Assembly (NCBI GenBank): GCA_013350335.1
Contig: CM023540.1
Coordinates: 22,299,175 to 22,363,174, forward strand
DNA: 64,000 nucleotides
Direction: 5' to 3'
Origin: Chimonanthus salicifolius
Taxonomy: Eukaryota > Streptophyta > Magnoliopsida > Laurales > Calycanthaceae
Of the stretch, positions 1-17,649 are shown in pieces. Both the position numbers and the translations under genes were made by a program. A model generated the notes under the pieces. The model was not told the origin of the DNA and did not search any database. It was given only the letters and a program-made list of their open reading frames with translations. How positions within the stretch are numbered: the stretch's first letter is position 1; the number at the start of each line of letters is the position of its first letter.

Positions 1-3000
1 AGTGTTGACAAAACTTGATCTAATGGACAAGGGTACCAATGCTCAAGATGTAGGCAGCTATCTATTATGTATCTCGGTCAAATTAAGTATACATTTTAAT
101 TTGTATGATAGCCATGAATAGAGATTTCTAGCCTATTTACAGGCCCTTATGAAGTTGTGTGCCAAAAAGTGTTTCATCTAGAGTCCCAAGCCACTTGTTA
201 CTGGGCCCATCATAGAGATGTCTTGGCCCAGAAAACCAGGTCTTGCCTGACAAATGGCTTGGGTCTTGCACTGGTAGCACATCAGCATTAGCATGGACTT
301 AGTATTGACTTCATTACAATATATTTTGTGTAAACTCTCTCCCTCTGGAAACGTTAACTTCCATGAATCAAAAGAAAAGGTAAAATATAAGAGATATATC
401 ACGTGCTTTTGCTTGGAACAATAAAGTTCCACCTAGGAATTCAAGTATTCACCTGGGCAACTATTAAGGGTAGGATTTCGATGAAATGTAATTTGAGGGA
501 TAGGGATTTATTGGAAGACGGGGTTTCAGAAAAGTGTGTTTTGTGTGGGCTACAGGAGGAATTTGTTGATCATTTATTGTGTAGGTGTGATTTCACCAGA
601 GGCGTGTGGGATATGTTGCTAGAGTTGATGGGTTGCTCTTGGGTCTTAAACTGGAATTTGAGGAATGTTATGCTTGAATTTGGGGGGGGGGTTGAGGTCC
701 TGTTGTAGGGAGGAGAGGAGTGGCATGGAGAGTGATCTCACCTGATCTTTTGGACTATATGGAAGGAAAGGAACAGCAGGGGCTTTAAAGGGAGGGTGGG
801 AGACTTCGGGGAGGTTTTCAAAAATGCAAAGTGGAGCTTAAGAGGATGACTACCACTTTATAAGGAGCTTATGAGATGCTCCTTGGAGGACTTTTACCTT
901 CCATGGGAGGGTTGTATGAGGGAGGGAGGGAGGGAGGGGGGCATGAAGAAAAAGAGGATGATAGAACTGTGGACAAAGCCCTAACTAGGTTTCCATAAGT
1001 TTAATGCTGATGATGCTGCTAAGGGAAAGCCTGGTTCAGCCAGTATAGGAGGTGTACTTCACGATGATAGTGGGAAGAATGTTACTAGTCTTTTATGAGT
1101 CCACAAGAATTATGGAATTAAATGAAGCGGAACTACTTGCAATTCGAAGATCAATATACCTTTGGGCTAGGCATGGTGATGGCAATCTCATTGTGGAAGG
1201 TGATTCTACTAATGCAATCGTTTGGGCTTATGGTAGCAAGAATCCCCCTTGGAGATACGTGAACATTGTTAGAGAGATTAGAAAGATGAGTATGAACAGA
1301 GACATTCTATTTAGACATATTGGGCGATCAGGGAATTGCATTACCGACTTTTTGTCAAAGATTGGAATCCAAAAGAGGGTGCCAATGGTGGAATTTTTCT
1401 GAATTCAGTTCATTGGGATAGGGTGTATTGGGAGAGGGGTGCTAATTTTTGGAATCTGTTTTCCTTTGTACATTGTTTAATACTTTCTTATATTGATGTT
1501 TGACGTATGGTCTTGTATACCTCTCTTATAGAAGTCCTACATCTATTATTGTACTTTTAACTTGTTTTAATAAAATCATTTCATTTCTTCGCTTCAAAAA
1601 AAAAAAGAGATATATCATCATCGCAGCTATTACCTCATCTAATTGGAGGCAACTTGAAGTTTTATCTTGTTGTAGTTTCTTCATCAACAAAATTTCATTG
1701 TTTTGGAAGTTATTCCCAGATTTTTGGGGTTCAAGAATTCTCTGGAGAATACAAGGCAACATTGGAATTCATCATGTTATTTCCAATGAAGGAACTGCCT
1801 TTGAGCTGAAATATGATTATTCTTACTTTTTTTAAAGTCAACTGATAACATCAAAATGAACTACATGGTTTGCTTCTTGAACCTAAAAAGCCAGGTGCAT
1901 TTTCCAGCTGAACATATCAAGGACCATGCTTTGCTTCATTTTTATCCTGCATTTTAAACAGTGTTGCCATAAATATTATATCACCATGTTTTTTGAATAG
2001 TGTCTTAAATGCTGTAAACATAACTTTACTGCTATTGATGCTTGTTTAAGGTTCTTGAAGGAAGATCCTACCGTCTGCAGCATCCTTGGGTTGGAATTGT
2101 CAATCGCTCACAAGCAGATATCAACAAAAATGTTGACATGATAGCTGCTCGTAAAAGGGAGCGTGAATACTTCCAGTCTAGCCCTGATTATGGACACTTA
2201 GCCCATAAAATGGGTTCGGAGTATCTTGCAAAACTTCTATCAAGGGTGGGTCCAGTTATTTGTGGAACTTTACTACATTGACTATAGATTTATTAAATGT
2301 TGAATATCTCTAACCATGTTGACTTCTTCTTCAGCATTTGGAATCTGTCATCAAGGCACGCATACCAAGTATTATAGCTTTGATTAATAAAACAATAGGA
2401 GAGCTTGAAGCAGAGCTTGATCATCTAGGCAGGCCTATAGGTGCTGATGGCGGGGTAACCTCTAGTATTGAAATCTGATATTGGATCCATTTAATTTCAC
2501 CATTCAGAGTGTAGTTTCTGATCTGATTTTCTTTATTGACTTAATTTCTGTGGCAAAAGTCCCAGCTCTACACAATTTTAGAGATGTGTCGGGCTTTTGA
2601 TCGTGTCTTTAAAGAGCATCTTGATGGAGGGTAAACACAACGACTTTTTCTTGTTGCAATTTAGAAGTTAAGTTTGTTTATTTTGGTCATTTACGGTTTT
2701 ATTGGTTCATAAGAAAGGCGTTCTTCTTCTTCTCCTTCCTTCCCTCCTAGATTCCCTGAAAATATAGTAAGATGAATGTTATCTGAGGAATTATAGGCAC
2801 CTTAGAAACTCAATTTAGTGGAACAATAACACCTTTCCATGAATTCAAGGAATAGTAACTTTCTTGCATATGCATCATATTATACCTATTCATGCATGCC
2901 CAAATGGCAATACAATACTTCGGTCGTGAGGTTGTAGACCCCACCTTTCATTAAGCCTAGTACTTCAACAACTCTCCTCCATAGGTTGGTTCATACTTGA

Positions 3001-6000
3001 CACCTGATCCCAGCTAACTGTGGGCCCCGTTATTGGATAATTGATGGTGATTAAGTAAAAAAACTGTGCATCACACGTAATCTATCCTATAGTGGAGCCT
3101 ATTGTTGGACAAGATCCAATAAGGAGCATAAACCAATTCTCGAGGGAGAAAGTTGGTTGTGGGTCTGATTTAGTCATGCAATGGTCAATTGTCAATATGA
3201 AGCATCATTTCCTTACCAAATAGTTTGATTAGGAACTTTGCCAAGTCAACCTGGCCCTGTCACTTACTATTGCTGAGGGCTTGGTGTCCACAGAGTCTGG
3301 TGTAAGGAGTGCTTTGGTGATCTTTAAGCAAACACAGAGTTAATTGATCAAGAACACATATAGATGGATAGGGAGAAATTAGATTCTCTGTGCAATACCA
3401 ATTAATGAGACATGAAATCAACTAAATAATGAGTGAACAGTTCTGGAGAAAAGGTTCAAGGAAAATGACTTAAAATCAGTAGGACAAAATTTAGGCTAAC
3501 ACAGAGTTAATTGATCATGAACACATAGATGGATAGGGAGAAATGAGATTCTCTGTGCAATACCAATTAATGAGACATGAAATCAGCTAAATAATGAGTA
3601 AAGAGTTCTGGAGAAAAGGTTCAAGGAAAATGATTTAAAATCAGTAGGACAAAAGAATGTGTTGCAGTGGAAATTTAGCAGAGAGTAGAAAGGATGAAGT
3701 GACTAAAGTTGTAAGGACAGTATAATATGGTGATAGATTTTGATACTTGGTGAAACTGCAGAACAAAGAAGTCTGATTTGAATCGTTGGGTGGGACAAGT
3801 GTAAACAAGCTCTACTGGATTGTCATGCTATAGATGAGTTCCGCATCGGTAAGAAGGGCCATTTCTATAAGATGTAGTTAGGCTTGCATTCTTATAAGGA
3901 GTTCCACGTTGGGTGATGAAGAATGACACATGGATAAAACAATGTTGCCAGGGATGCATATCAAAATAGATGTGTGAAGTAACAAGAAAAGATGAATTAG
4001 GAATGCATGCATTAGAGAAAATCGAAGGATTTATCTAATAAAGAAAAGAAAATGCTGTTTAAAATGTTTGGACCCACATCTAAAAGACTATAAAGATCTC
4101 CATTATAAAGAACACTTTATGAGTAGAGTTTACTAGGAGAAGGGAGACACCTTTGGATTGATTTGGTGAGATGCGACATGATAGATTTGGAGTAATGACG
4201 AACATGATTTTTGATAGGATGGAGTTGAAAATATGTTAGGACATCAAAGAAGTTAACATGCATATGATGGATTTTTGGAAGGGGACTGATTAGATAAGGC
4301 TGACCTCATTGTAAGTCACTACAAGTTTGAGTAAGTTTCATAAGTAGGGCTCATTTTTCATCAAAGAAAACCGTTGGATCTCAACATTTTATCATGATTG
4401 ATAATAGACTGCAAAATCAACTACTCACAAGGTCTAGTTTCTATTACATTTATATAATCCACCATACGTCATGGATTATCTCAATCCAATGCTGGATAGT
4501 TCTTGTGCAAGGTTGATGTTGGATCCATTAACAATCACACTGGATTTGTTGAGAATTTCAAGGGTTTTCTTTTATTAGAAGCAAACACCACTTTCAAAAC
4601 TAACTCAACCTTACCATAAATTGCCATGTGGTGAACCTCATTTAATCGTAACTACTTTGAATTTTTGGTGCCTCAATTCTAACAGCAAAGAAAAGTAACA
4701 TGAAGAAATTAAAATCATAATTTGGAAGAAAGCAATGACTGCAAAAGTTTTTGGTTTTCCTTCTTATCAGATCTTATGAACATCTGATCAAATAAAACAT
4801 TCTTCATGGACCCAAAAAGGGGAAACAATATTCTCAGTTTCTGTCAAGATTCTAGTTGAGATGCCTTCCTCTTTTTTATTAGCTTGGTAAGCACTGCCAT
4901 ATGAGCTACATCCACATTAATTAGAGAATTGGATTGTTTTGAGTTTGTGCCTCACACATAACACAGCTAAGAAACCAACTTGAACAAGTGCCTATATAAG
5001 ATAAATGAATGTTTTTAGCATTGAAATTGGTCATTAAGATTTCATTTATGCAAGTTCATGTCAGTCATCTCTTTGAAATGCGTCTAAGGCCAGATAATAT
5101 TGGCATTGATGTACTGCCACAACTGACTCAAACCAGTCAAACTAGCACATGTTTTGAACATTTTGATTTTGGACTAGGGACTAGGGCATAAACTTCAAGT
5201 CTCCTGAGGTTGGTGTCCTGTCTTTCCGTCTTATTAATGTAAAAGATCATCTTACATTTTGTCATTCCACTTTAGGTTGTGTTTGGAGTTCTGTAAGAAG
5301 GGAATAGAGCATTTGATAAAAATAACATGTTGGTCGATCCATCATCAACAACTTCTATAGTCTGTACTCTCTCTTGTTAAAATGAGATAAATTTTTGGTT
5401 CTATTGAGAAGTCAATTTCTCTCTTTTTTATGAGAAATTGTACGGAATGCGAAATGTTGATGCTCACCCAGGTTGAATATGGAATCCAACTACAGCCTTA
5501 TGCTGTGTATCATGCACAATCCCTCTCATTCCTAGTTTTGATGATGATTAATGATGTTAAATTTGATTATCTTGGAATTCAAATCTTATGAAGCAAGACG
5601 TGAATTTATTGAATGAACTATACAGTATATTTGAAATTTAAGAAATATCTGAAAATTATACAGTTTTTGGACACTTGAAGACATGAATGTCCTTGGGTTT
5701 GTACGTTAATCAATACATTGTTGCCTTAGGCGACCAGGTGGAGATCGGATATATGGGGTTTTTGACAACCAACTGCCTGCTGCTTTGAGAAAGCTTCCTT
5801 TTGATCGTCATCTCTCTTTACAGAATGTTCGAAAAGTTATTTCAGAAGCTGATGGTTATCAACCTCATTTGATTGCTCCAGAACAAGGATACAGAAGGCT
5901 CATTGATAGCTCTCTTGGCTACTTTAAAGGGCCAGCTGAAGCCTCAGTTGACGCTGTAAGTCTCTTTACATTTCTTTAAAAGAAAAAGAAAAACTCTATG

Positions 6001-9000
6001 AAGACCAATGCATCCCTGCCCATTCTTTTCAAAACCAGTTTTTGGACATTTAGATGTCGTCCCTTTAATCGCAGGAACTTTCTGCCCATGTGTCACTGCT
6101 GCTCCCATTTTGAAACCATGCTTCTGCTTCCACTTGGGAATCTTCTTTCCACTTCGGCTTCCTGGGTGTTTACAGTTCCTAACATTAGGGCTTTCCATAT
6201 CATAACTTCCACACATGAATCAGCTCCTGCTCATGTTTTGTGCAACTTAGGTGTTCACTGGTAGAAAATATATGCCTGATATGAAATCCAGACTCTAGGT
6301 TACAACCGGGTTAAGCCCAGCCTATTGGCTTCCAAGTAGCATGTAGAGTTCTGTGCATTGTTTCCTTGTCCTGTTCATTACTTTGTTGCTTGTTTATGAC
6401 AAAATGAGGACTTCAGATGATGTTTTTGTTAGAACTGCAAAGAAAACCTTTCTCTCCTGCCTCACAACTAAGACATACTGAAGGATCACTATTGAGGCCT
6501 AATACAGCTGAAACATGGACACTGCAAATAATGTCCATTAGGTGTTATTCCTGTTTCTGTCAAATAAGCCTGAACTTGAAGTCATGGTGTTGGTATTTCC
6601 AAAATGAAAAATGATTGCTGGGTATTCTTTTTATCCTAATTATCTCAATGAAAATTTTGGACCGATATGATTGTTGATACACAAGTCTGATAAATTTATT
6701 TGCTTGTTTTTCATGTTTCGTCACATGTTTATTCATTCAATTATATTTGTGTCAAAATATTGTTAGTCTATCCAAGTTGACTAATGCCTTACATCTCAAT
6801 GGCCATCTCATGGATCAGCATGACTTTGCTTCTCATCTCTACTTTGAGTAGACATTTAATATTTAGTCTGCATCATGTACTATTGTCATTATTTATCTTA
6901 GTGTTGTCTCTTTGTAAACAACTACAGTCATTTATTGCTATTGTTACAGTTAATATCAATTTTAATATTTTTGTCACTAATTTTTCTCTATGTAAAATGA
7001 TCGGATGAATGAATCCGCCATCCATTTAGCTTTTTGAGTAGTTTTTCACCAATGGTTGGATTTGTTTGCTTCAAAATGGATGGTGGATACACTCATCTTT
7101 ATGGTAGTTACCAAGAGGATGACAACATATGATCATTGTTCTTTCTTTATTTACGCCACATTCTCTAACAAACTTTCTAAAATTTGTGCCTCAGAAGATT
7201 TTTCAGCTTTCAGTTGTCCACAGTAAACAATGATGTGTTGTTTCAGGTACACTTCATTTTGAAGGAACTTGTTCGAAAATCTATAGCTGAAACCCAGGTG
7301 AGAAACTTAACCCAGAGAGATTCATTACAACAAGTCTTTGAGTTGATGTCAAGGCAGATCCCACACAAAATCTTCCCTTCTCATATTGCTTTCATTGCTA
7401 TGTTACAAAGACAGCCTAAAATTATTGTTGTATCCCATAATACTTATCAGATAGGCAGATTCACTTCAGCACTTTTTTCTTGAAAGGTTACCTAAAATTT
7501 TCATCATCATTATTATTATTATTTTGAAGCAGGGACAAAAAAATAGTAGAAAGCAATATCAGTCTGGAAGAGTTGTGCTCCACCTTGCATAAGAAATCGA
7601 TAACGCATTAAGACCTGCTCTAACCAGGGAAAAAAAAAACCCAAAAAGATCCCATACAGATTCTCATCTTCATTTTCAATAGAAATATAAACATCATTCA
7701 ACAAACCCCTGAGAACTTCAATCTGTCCCAATTCAAACTCCTTAAGAGCTCTACGAAAAGAAATTGACCAAACTACCTGTCCCTCATTCAATGCAAAATA
7801 ATCACAATCTAAAACATCCTTATTAACTACCACCCTAAAGAGCCTTGGAAACACATCCTTCAATGCTCTCTTCCACCAGCTATAAGTCCTTCCTAAATAA
7901 TACTCTGTTGCCTTTACCCACAAGGAACAGAATGACATCCCGATAGGCTCTCCTTATAGCACCTTGACCATTACCAATACAATTGATGGCACGAGACACT
8001 GCTGATTCTTCTTTCTCAACTATCGAACCTAACTCCCACTCCTCTTGGGTCCTGGTTCTCACTTCAGCATTTTTTAAACAAAACTTACAATTTAAAATAT
8101 TTTATGTAAAACATTTTATACAATCATGCATTTGCATGTTGGAAGGCTCTTCTTTTAAGAGTTAAAGACGACTTCTAACATATGACACAAGGGTCCATGT
8201 TGAAACAAGAGAAAAATCACTTCTCTAAAATTCAAACTTATCCTTGCATCAACTCTGACAACAAATTCCTTAATTTGTCCATATCATTATAATTTGTAGC
8301 AAAGACCCTAGTAAACTCAAATCCCAATTATGGCTCCAAAAACAGTAAATTCTGTTGAATTATCAACTTCGTTTAAATAACTGCTAAGCTCTAACTTTGT
8401 AAACTTGGCAACCAAGCCACTTCTGGAATCCAAAAAATGGTATTAGATTGGAAATTCGAGATTTACTAAAAATAGTAATTCTATTTAGAATTGGACACGC
8501 AGAAAAGATGAGTTACTATCAAACTCACCATTCCATTTTATCCTAGGAAAAAAATTCAGCTGGGCGATGTCCTCACTTGGGCTTCCATGTGGGGCCTGCT
8601 AAGGTCTGAAATCACACTCTCCTTCTCACACCCATCTAACCCCTGTGAATTGCATCCCTATCCAATTTGAACCCATTTTAGCTGATCTCATTGGATTAAA
8701 AACTATCTAAAACTGACCCCATTTTGACTGTTGATTTTTGGATCCTTGAAAATCATAGCTTTTTAAACCCAATACACCTGATTTTTCTGTAAGAAGCATC
8801 ATCCTAAAAGTACCTTTCAAACCCAATAGACCTGATTTTTCTGTAAGAAGCATCATCATAGGAACCAAGTGTGACTTGCTCATGGGCAATGTCAGGCAGG
8901 TGAAAGTTTTATCATAGTACCAACTACCAAGCACATTATTTTGGAATTGTCCATAAAGATCTTTTATTTGGATGAACAGTTCCAGTAAGTCATGGTTTTT

Positions 9001-10655
9001 GCAGCTCCAGGTTTTGTGGAGCAACTGGGTGAGAACACTGCCACATTGGTTGTGCTCTGTAGTTCTTGTGCTTGTATTAGTACATGCATACATACACTCT
9101 TTATATACTTGAGATTCAATGATGTTAAATGGAACGATCTCTTTGTCACTTGTGAATGGTGATCACTGTGAGTTCCACTTAACCCATGGCTCATGTAGTA
9201 TACTGCTTATATTTCATCTATAGACCATCATTTCTCGTTCTGAGACTGGTACATATCTATCTACTTATTTTAAAGGAATTGAAGCGGTTTCCAACACTTC
9301 AAGCTGACATAGCGGCTGCTGCAACAGAAGCCCTGGAAAGATTCCGTGAAGACAGCCGGAAAACAGTTCTAAGATTGGTGGAGATGGAATCCAGTTACTT
9401 GACTGTGGAATTCTTCCGAAAGCTCCCACAAGAACCAGAAAAAAGTGGAAACCCAACTGCTCCCACAATGGATCGTTATGGTGATCCCCACCTTCGAAGG
9501 ATAGGTATGTTGCACATCATCCATATAGAAGGATGGCAATGGATGGGGCTGGCCTATCCTATTTCTGCACCTGCCACAGACTGGCCTGATTTTAGGCTTA
9601 TTGGGGCATAAGCTTTTAGTCCACAGGCTAGGTTCATGCTTACATTTCAGGCCTGACAAATAAATCGAGTCCAACCCTGATGCAGGGCAGACCTTCCTCA
9701 TCAAGTGCATGTGCGAATTTCATGTTTTTACAAGAGCATGGTGTCACTTTGCACTGTGCATGGGGTATGTAGTTGCACATAAAGCAATGCAGTTTGCACG
9801 CAACACCTAACACCCATGAAGGATCAAGTTCGCATTGTTTTAGGTATGTCAGTATGTTTAAACATGCTAACTGATGTTGCATCCTGTTGGTTCGGTTTCA
9901 GGATCCAATGTTTCATCTTACGTTGGCATGGTATGTGATACGCTTAAGAATTCGATCCCCAAGGCTGTTGTTTACTGTCAAGTACGAGAGGCGAAGCGGT
10001 CACTACTCAACTATTTTTACGCTCAAGTTGGTGGAAGAGAGGTTTGAAATTGTCTCTTCTTCTGTCCTCCATCACTTCACTGGTGAAGGAAAATTACATA
10101 TTTTTTACTCTGACTATGTCTAAGCATTTTTACGGGTCCAGTTTAGTAGTATTTACACCTGTGGATTACAATTGGCTACCAAATACAAGGAAACGATGAT
10201 GTACACCTACTATTTTCCTTAAAAACCAGGTGGAAAAAAAAAAAAATGTAAAGCATAGCTATAGCACTTTTTGCATGCAAAATGTAATTTAGAACGTTTT
10301 AAAGTCTGTTCAGCTGAATTCTGGGTCAAGTCATTTTGGAGACCCAGTTTCAACTAATTAAATGGGAAAGCAGGTCCATTTTCACACTAGTTTCTTGCAA
10401 TACATGCTTGCAAACAGGTTTTCACTTTCTAGATTTCCATCATATATTTTTTGAATTGTCCTTCATTAGACCTCAAACTGCTGGCTAAGCAACTTTAAAG
10501 AGAAACTAACCAGACTTGGTGTGATGCAGAAGAAGCAACTTGGGGCAATGCTGGATGAAGACCCAGACCTGATGCAAAAGCGGGAACTCATTGCCAAGCG
10601 GCTTGAACTGTACAAACAAGCTAGGGATGAGATTGACTCTGTCGCATGGAAATAA
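1..10655 (+). CDS. DRP1C: Dynamin-related GTPase, DRP1C type (5' end outside window)
   Basis: Plant class-1 dynamin, a GTPase that assembles on membranes in clathrin-mediated endocytosis and cell-plate formation. Exons read from the sequence are 1-49 (partial), 2051-2245, 2335-2454, 2560-2630, 5730-5955, 7247-7297, 9276-9504, 9902-10041 and 10530-10655 (stop TAA). All junctions keep frame and use GT-AG. The first exon reads [16 protein letters not shown], which contains the G4 motif TKLD. Next come [20 protein letters not shown], the middle domain ([32 protein letters not shown]) and a GTPase effector domain ending [21 protein letters not shown]. No PH or proline-rich domain is seen, as expected for DRP1. 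The tail AMLDEDP...[14 protein letters not shown] resembles my memory of DRP1C more than DRP1A, so the subclass is an inference. The 5' exons with the P-loop are missing from the window. The 3.1-kb intron 2631-5729 holds only a tandem duplication that I can recognise. An AATAAA lies at 10751-10756. Confidence 0.93.
389..1617 (+). mobile_element. 5'-truncated LINE inserted in a DRP1C intron, with TSD
   Basis: Non-LTR retrotransposon remnant lying between DRP1C exons. The 13-bp sequence AAGAGATATATCA occurs at 389-401 and again at 1605-1617, directly after a poly-A run (1596-1606). This is a target-site duplication plus tail. The body at 403-708 encodes a zf-RVT-like zinc-binding segment (CVLCG...HLLCRC). 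The part at 1052-1402 encodes an RNase-H-like domain ([53 protein letters not shown]). Frameshifts and stops separate the two, so it is inactive. The reverse transcriptase and endonuclease are absent, consistent with 5' truncation during insertion. Confidence 0.88.
3331..3656. repeat. Tandem duplication, about 167-bp unit, in a DRP1C intron
   Basis: The unit starting AACACAGAGTTAATTGATCA at 3331 recurs at 3498 and runs to about 3656. The copies differ at few positions, so the duplication is probably fairly recent. No coding content or element signature is visible. Confidence 0.85.
7519..8062 (-). mobile_element. LINE fragment, antisense, in a DRP1C intron
   Basis: The minus strand encodes a stretch typical of plant LINE polyproteins between the reverse transcriptase and the zinc-binding domain. 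It reads [20 protein letters not shown], then [20 protein letters not shown] and [11 protein letters not shown]. An adjoining frame (7880-8062) reads [23 protein letters not shown], which fits the upstream part after a frameshift. It lies in the intron 7298-9275. I found no tail or target-site duplication, so the boundaries are those of the readable coding remnant. Confidence 0.6.
8761..8866. repeat. Tandem duplication, 54-bp unit, in a DRP1C intron
   Basis: The sequence starting TTTTAAACCCAATACACCTG at 8761 is repeated with a few substitutions from 8815. Nothing else is seen in this part of the intron. Confidence 0.8.
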
Positions 10656-11084
10656 AGTAAACAGAACACATGGAGAACTCTTCCATCTTTGATAACACGT
10701 GCACAAACAACTCCCATTTAATCCATATTATTCCTTTTGGATAGAAAAATAATAAAGGTCCATTTACCCAAGAATGGAAGTTTTGCACAACTGCATGTGA
10801 GTCAACAGCATGCTCTCAACTGCCTTTTTTGGTTTCTAATTTTGCCTACATTACCAATTTTGAGAAAAGAATTAGGAATGTTTTTCTTGTAATTAATTTC
10901 TTTTGTACTTGCTTCAGAATTTCCAAATGGGTTCCAGATATAGATCTAAGTTCTTCAGATCTGTCCACGGCTTCAAATGTCATGTAAAACAAGGATGATG
11001 CCCGTGATGTTTAATGAAAGAATGGTGCTAATGCATTCTAAGTGATGCTAGCATCGTTGTCACAAATAATGTTTTTGGGATATT

Positions 11085-11492
11085 AACGGATATCGGGATA
11101 TTTTCAAATTCTCTGGGTTTTATCGGGAAATTAATAGGAAAATCTCGCAGAAAATATAAATATTTAAAAAAGAATAAAAATATAATAAAAAATCTTAATA
11201 TCATTCATGAACAACTAGCAACCAATTCAGAACAAATACTATATTATAATATAGTTCAATAAAATCCTACAATTTTTAAATCATTGTAGAAATTTCTTTA
11301 AGATTATTGCAAAGATTTCTTAATTGGGAATTTACTGGGATATTAGCATGATGTTATCATTTATCTCATTTTTAATGTGATTTTATCAGGAATTTACCGC
11401 TAAAAACGGTAGCGTCGGTGAATACATGCTATTAACACGGTAATGGTATTTTACCGATAAAAATGTGATAAATTTGAAAAGGATATCCCTAT
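11085..11492. mobile_element. Probable terminal-inverted-repeat element, decayed
   Basis: AT-rich stretch between the convergent DRP1C and FKF1 genes. Its left edge (GGGATATTTTCAAATT, then TTATCGG) matches the reverse complement of its right edge (GGGATATCCTTTTCAAATT, then TTATCGG) over about 35 bp with gaps. Internal ATATCGGGATA motifs recur. No target-site duplication was recognised and the ends are approximate. Confidence 0.4.
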
Positions 11493-12412
11493 TAGACACC
11501 AACTGCATGTGGTGTATGTGTCTAGCTAAAGCTTGTACAAATGAAGCCACTTTGTACATTGGACCTAATTTTGGGACTGAGATCCAGCAAATGCACCTGA
11601 AAATCTAGAGGGCAAAGATTTTACATAACTTGGTATAACTATTTTGGCCCAGGCTGAGCTAAATTGGGCTAACCGTGAAAAGGCCAGAAAAAGAGGAAAA
11701 AACAGTGCTGCTGCCAACAGACCAAAAAAGTTTGGCTAGCTCCATGCCCAAGGTTAGTTGAAGCATGAAAATTGCTACCTAGAAGATTAATTAAAGTCAA
11801 CCCCAATTACACATCCTCATTGGCATCCCAAAATTGACGGGGAAGATCCTTAGGGCTGGATTTATGCATAAAATAGGAGCCGTTAACGAGATTGATCACT
11901 GATCCATGTAAACCCTGCTCAAATGAGTAATAGGATAACTGACCAACTAGATTTTATGATATGATTTTAACCTTGTAGGAAGTTCCAAATATGCAGCGAT
12001 AATGAGGAAACATTGAAATGGCGGTGGGCAAGGAGGAGAAAGAAGAAAATAGTCGATATCTTAACTGCAAAATCGACAACTGAATGAATAACCCAATGAC
12101 ACAGATTGGGTTGCAGGAGAAGGTTTAGTTATTGCCTACTCACGGTATGGAAATAGAATCCATTTCAACAATCTCTGTCTGGATCACTAAAAGAATGGTC
12201 CACCAGCGAGGAATGTCTTGCCAAATGAACAAGCATGTCATTTCAGCAGAGCATTCATTATATGGCCCAACAATCATCATCATTTTCATCTTCTTCATCA
12301 TCATCATATCATTGAAGCCATTAGATTTTATAGAGTTGGACAACAATATTAAGTTCAGTTAGCCACATGATATTTCATTTCCTTGTTTTTGGGATTGGTT
12401 AGATACAAGCAT
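11493..12412. other. Intergenic, between convergent genes
   Basis: Non-coding sequence between the 3' regions of DRP1C and FKF1. Short ORFs here have no recognisable domains. The CATCATCATCATC-type run near 12270-12310 is simple sequence. Confidence 0.6.
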
Positions 12413-12418
12413 TTTATT
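12413..12418 (-). terminator. Putative poly(A) signal of FKF1
   Basis: TTTATT on the + strand is AATAAA on the minus strand, about 280 bp after the FKF1 stop codon. It is the first canonical hexamer I noticed downstream of the gene. Assignment is by position only. Confidence 0.45.
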
Positions 12419-12696
12419 GATACCAATAATAAAAGTATACACAGCGTAAAACAGTAAAGAGGGCATACATAACCAAGGGTTACATACTACAACACACTCC
12501 ACCTACATAGGAAACATTTACCAATGATACCCAACTCAAGATTAAGAAATCGCAGCAACGAGACTCCAAGATGCACAGACAAAAACATTTTGCAACCTCA
12601 GGTACACATATCTATATCTATCTGCAAAATCTGCTCTCCAGATGGTGAAATTGATAGTGAGCTAGAAGTGAAGAATCTGGATTGTGGTTTGGTCAA

Positions 12697-17497
<4,801 letters not shown>

Positions 17498-17517
17498 TTA
17501 ATATCTAAGATTCTGAT

Positions 17518-17524
17518 TTTTATA
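17518..17524 (-). promoter_or_regulatory. Putative TATA box of FKF1
   Basis: TATAAAA on the minus strand lies about 70 bp upstream of the FKF1 start codon and just upstream of the GA-rich leader. The spacing suits a short 5' UTR. Confidence 0.55.
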
Positions 17525-17623
17525 TGCGTAGAACTTTTGGTGGCAAGGGCATAAAAAATGCCACTGGCTTTTGTTCAAATTACGAAAATGTCAGTAGCCT
17601 TCGAATGGTATAAAAATTTCTTA

Positions 17624-17645
17624 AAAATATCTCTGAAGATATTTT
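17624..17645 (-). promoter_or_regulatory. Palindromic pair of evening elements, FKF1 promoter
   Basis: AAAATATCT (17624-17632) and its exact reverse complement AGATATTTT (17637-17645) are separated by the four bases CTGA. AAAATATCT is the canonical evening element bound by CCA1/LHY/RVE Myb factors. The pair sits 175-196 bp upstream of the FKF1 ATG and about 100 bp upstream of the putative TATA box. FKF1 transcripts are known to cycle with a late-day peak. Regulation of this copy is an inference. Confidence 0.75.
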
Positions 17646-17649
17646 CACT

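Noticed and set aside
9531..9700. Another hAT MITE in a DRP1C intron (GGGGCTGGCC-type sequence)
   Set aside because: I could not find matching ends or a target-site duplication.
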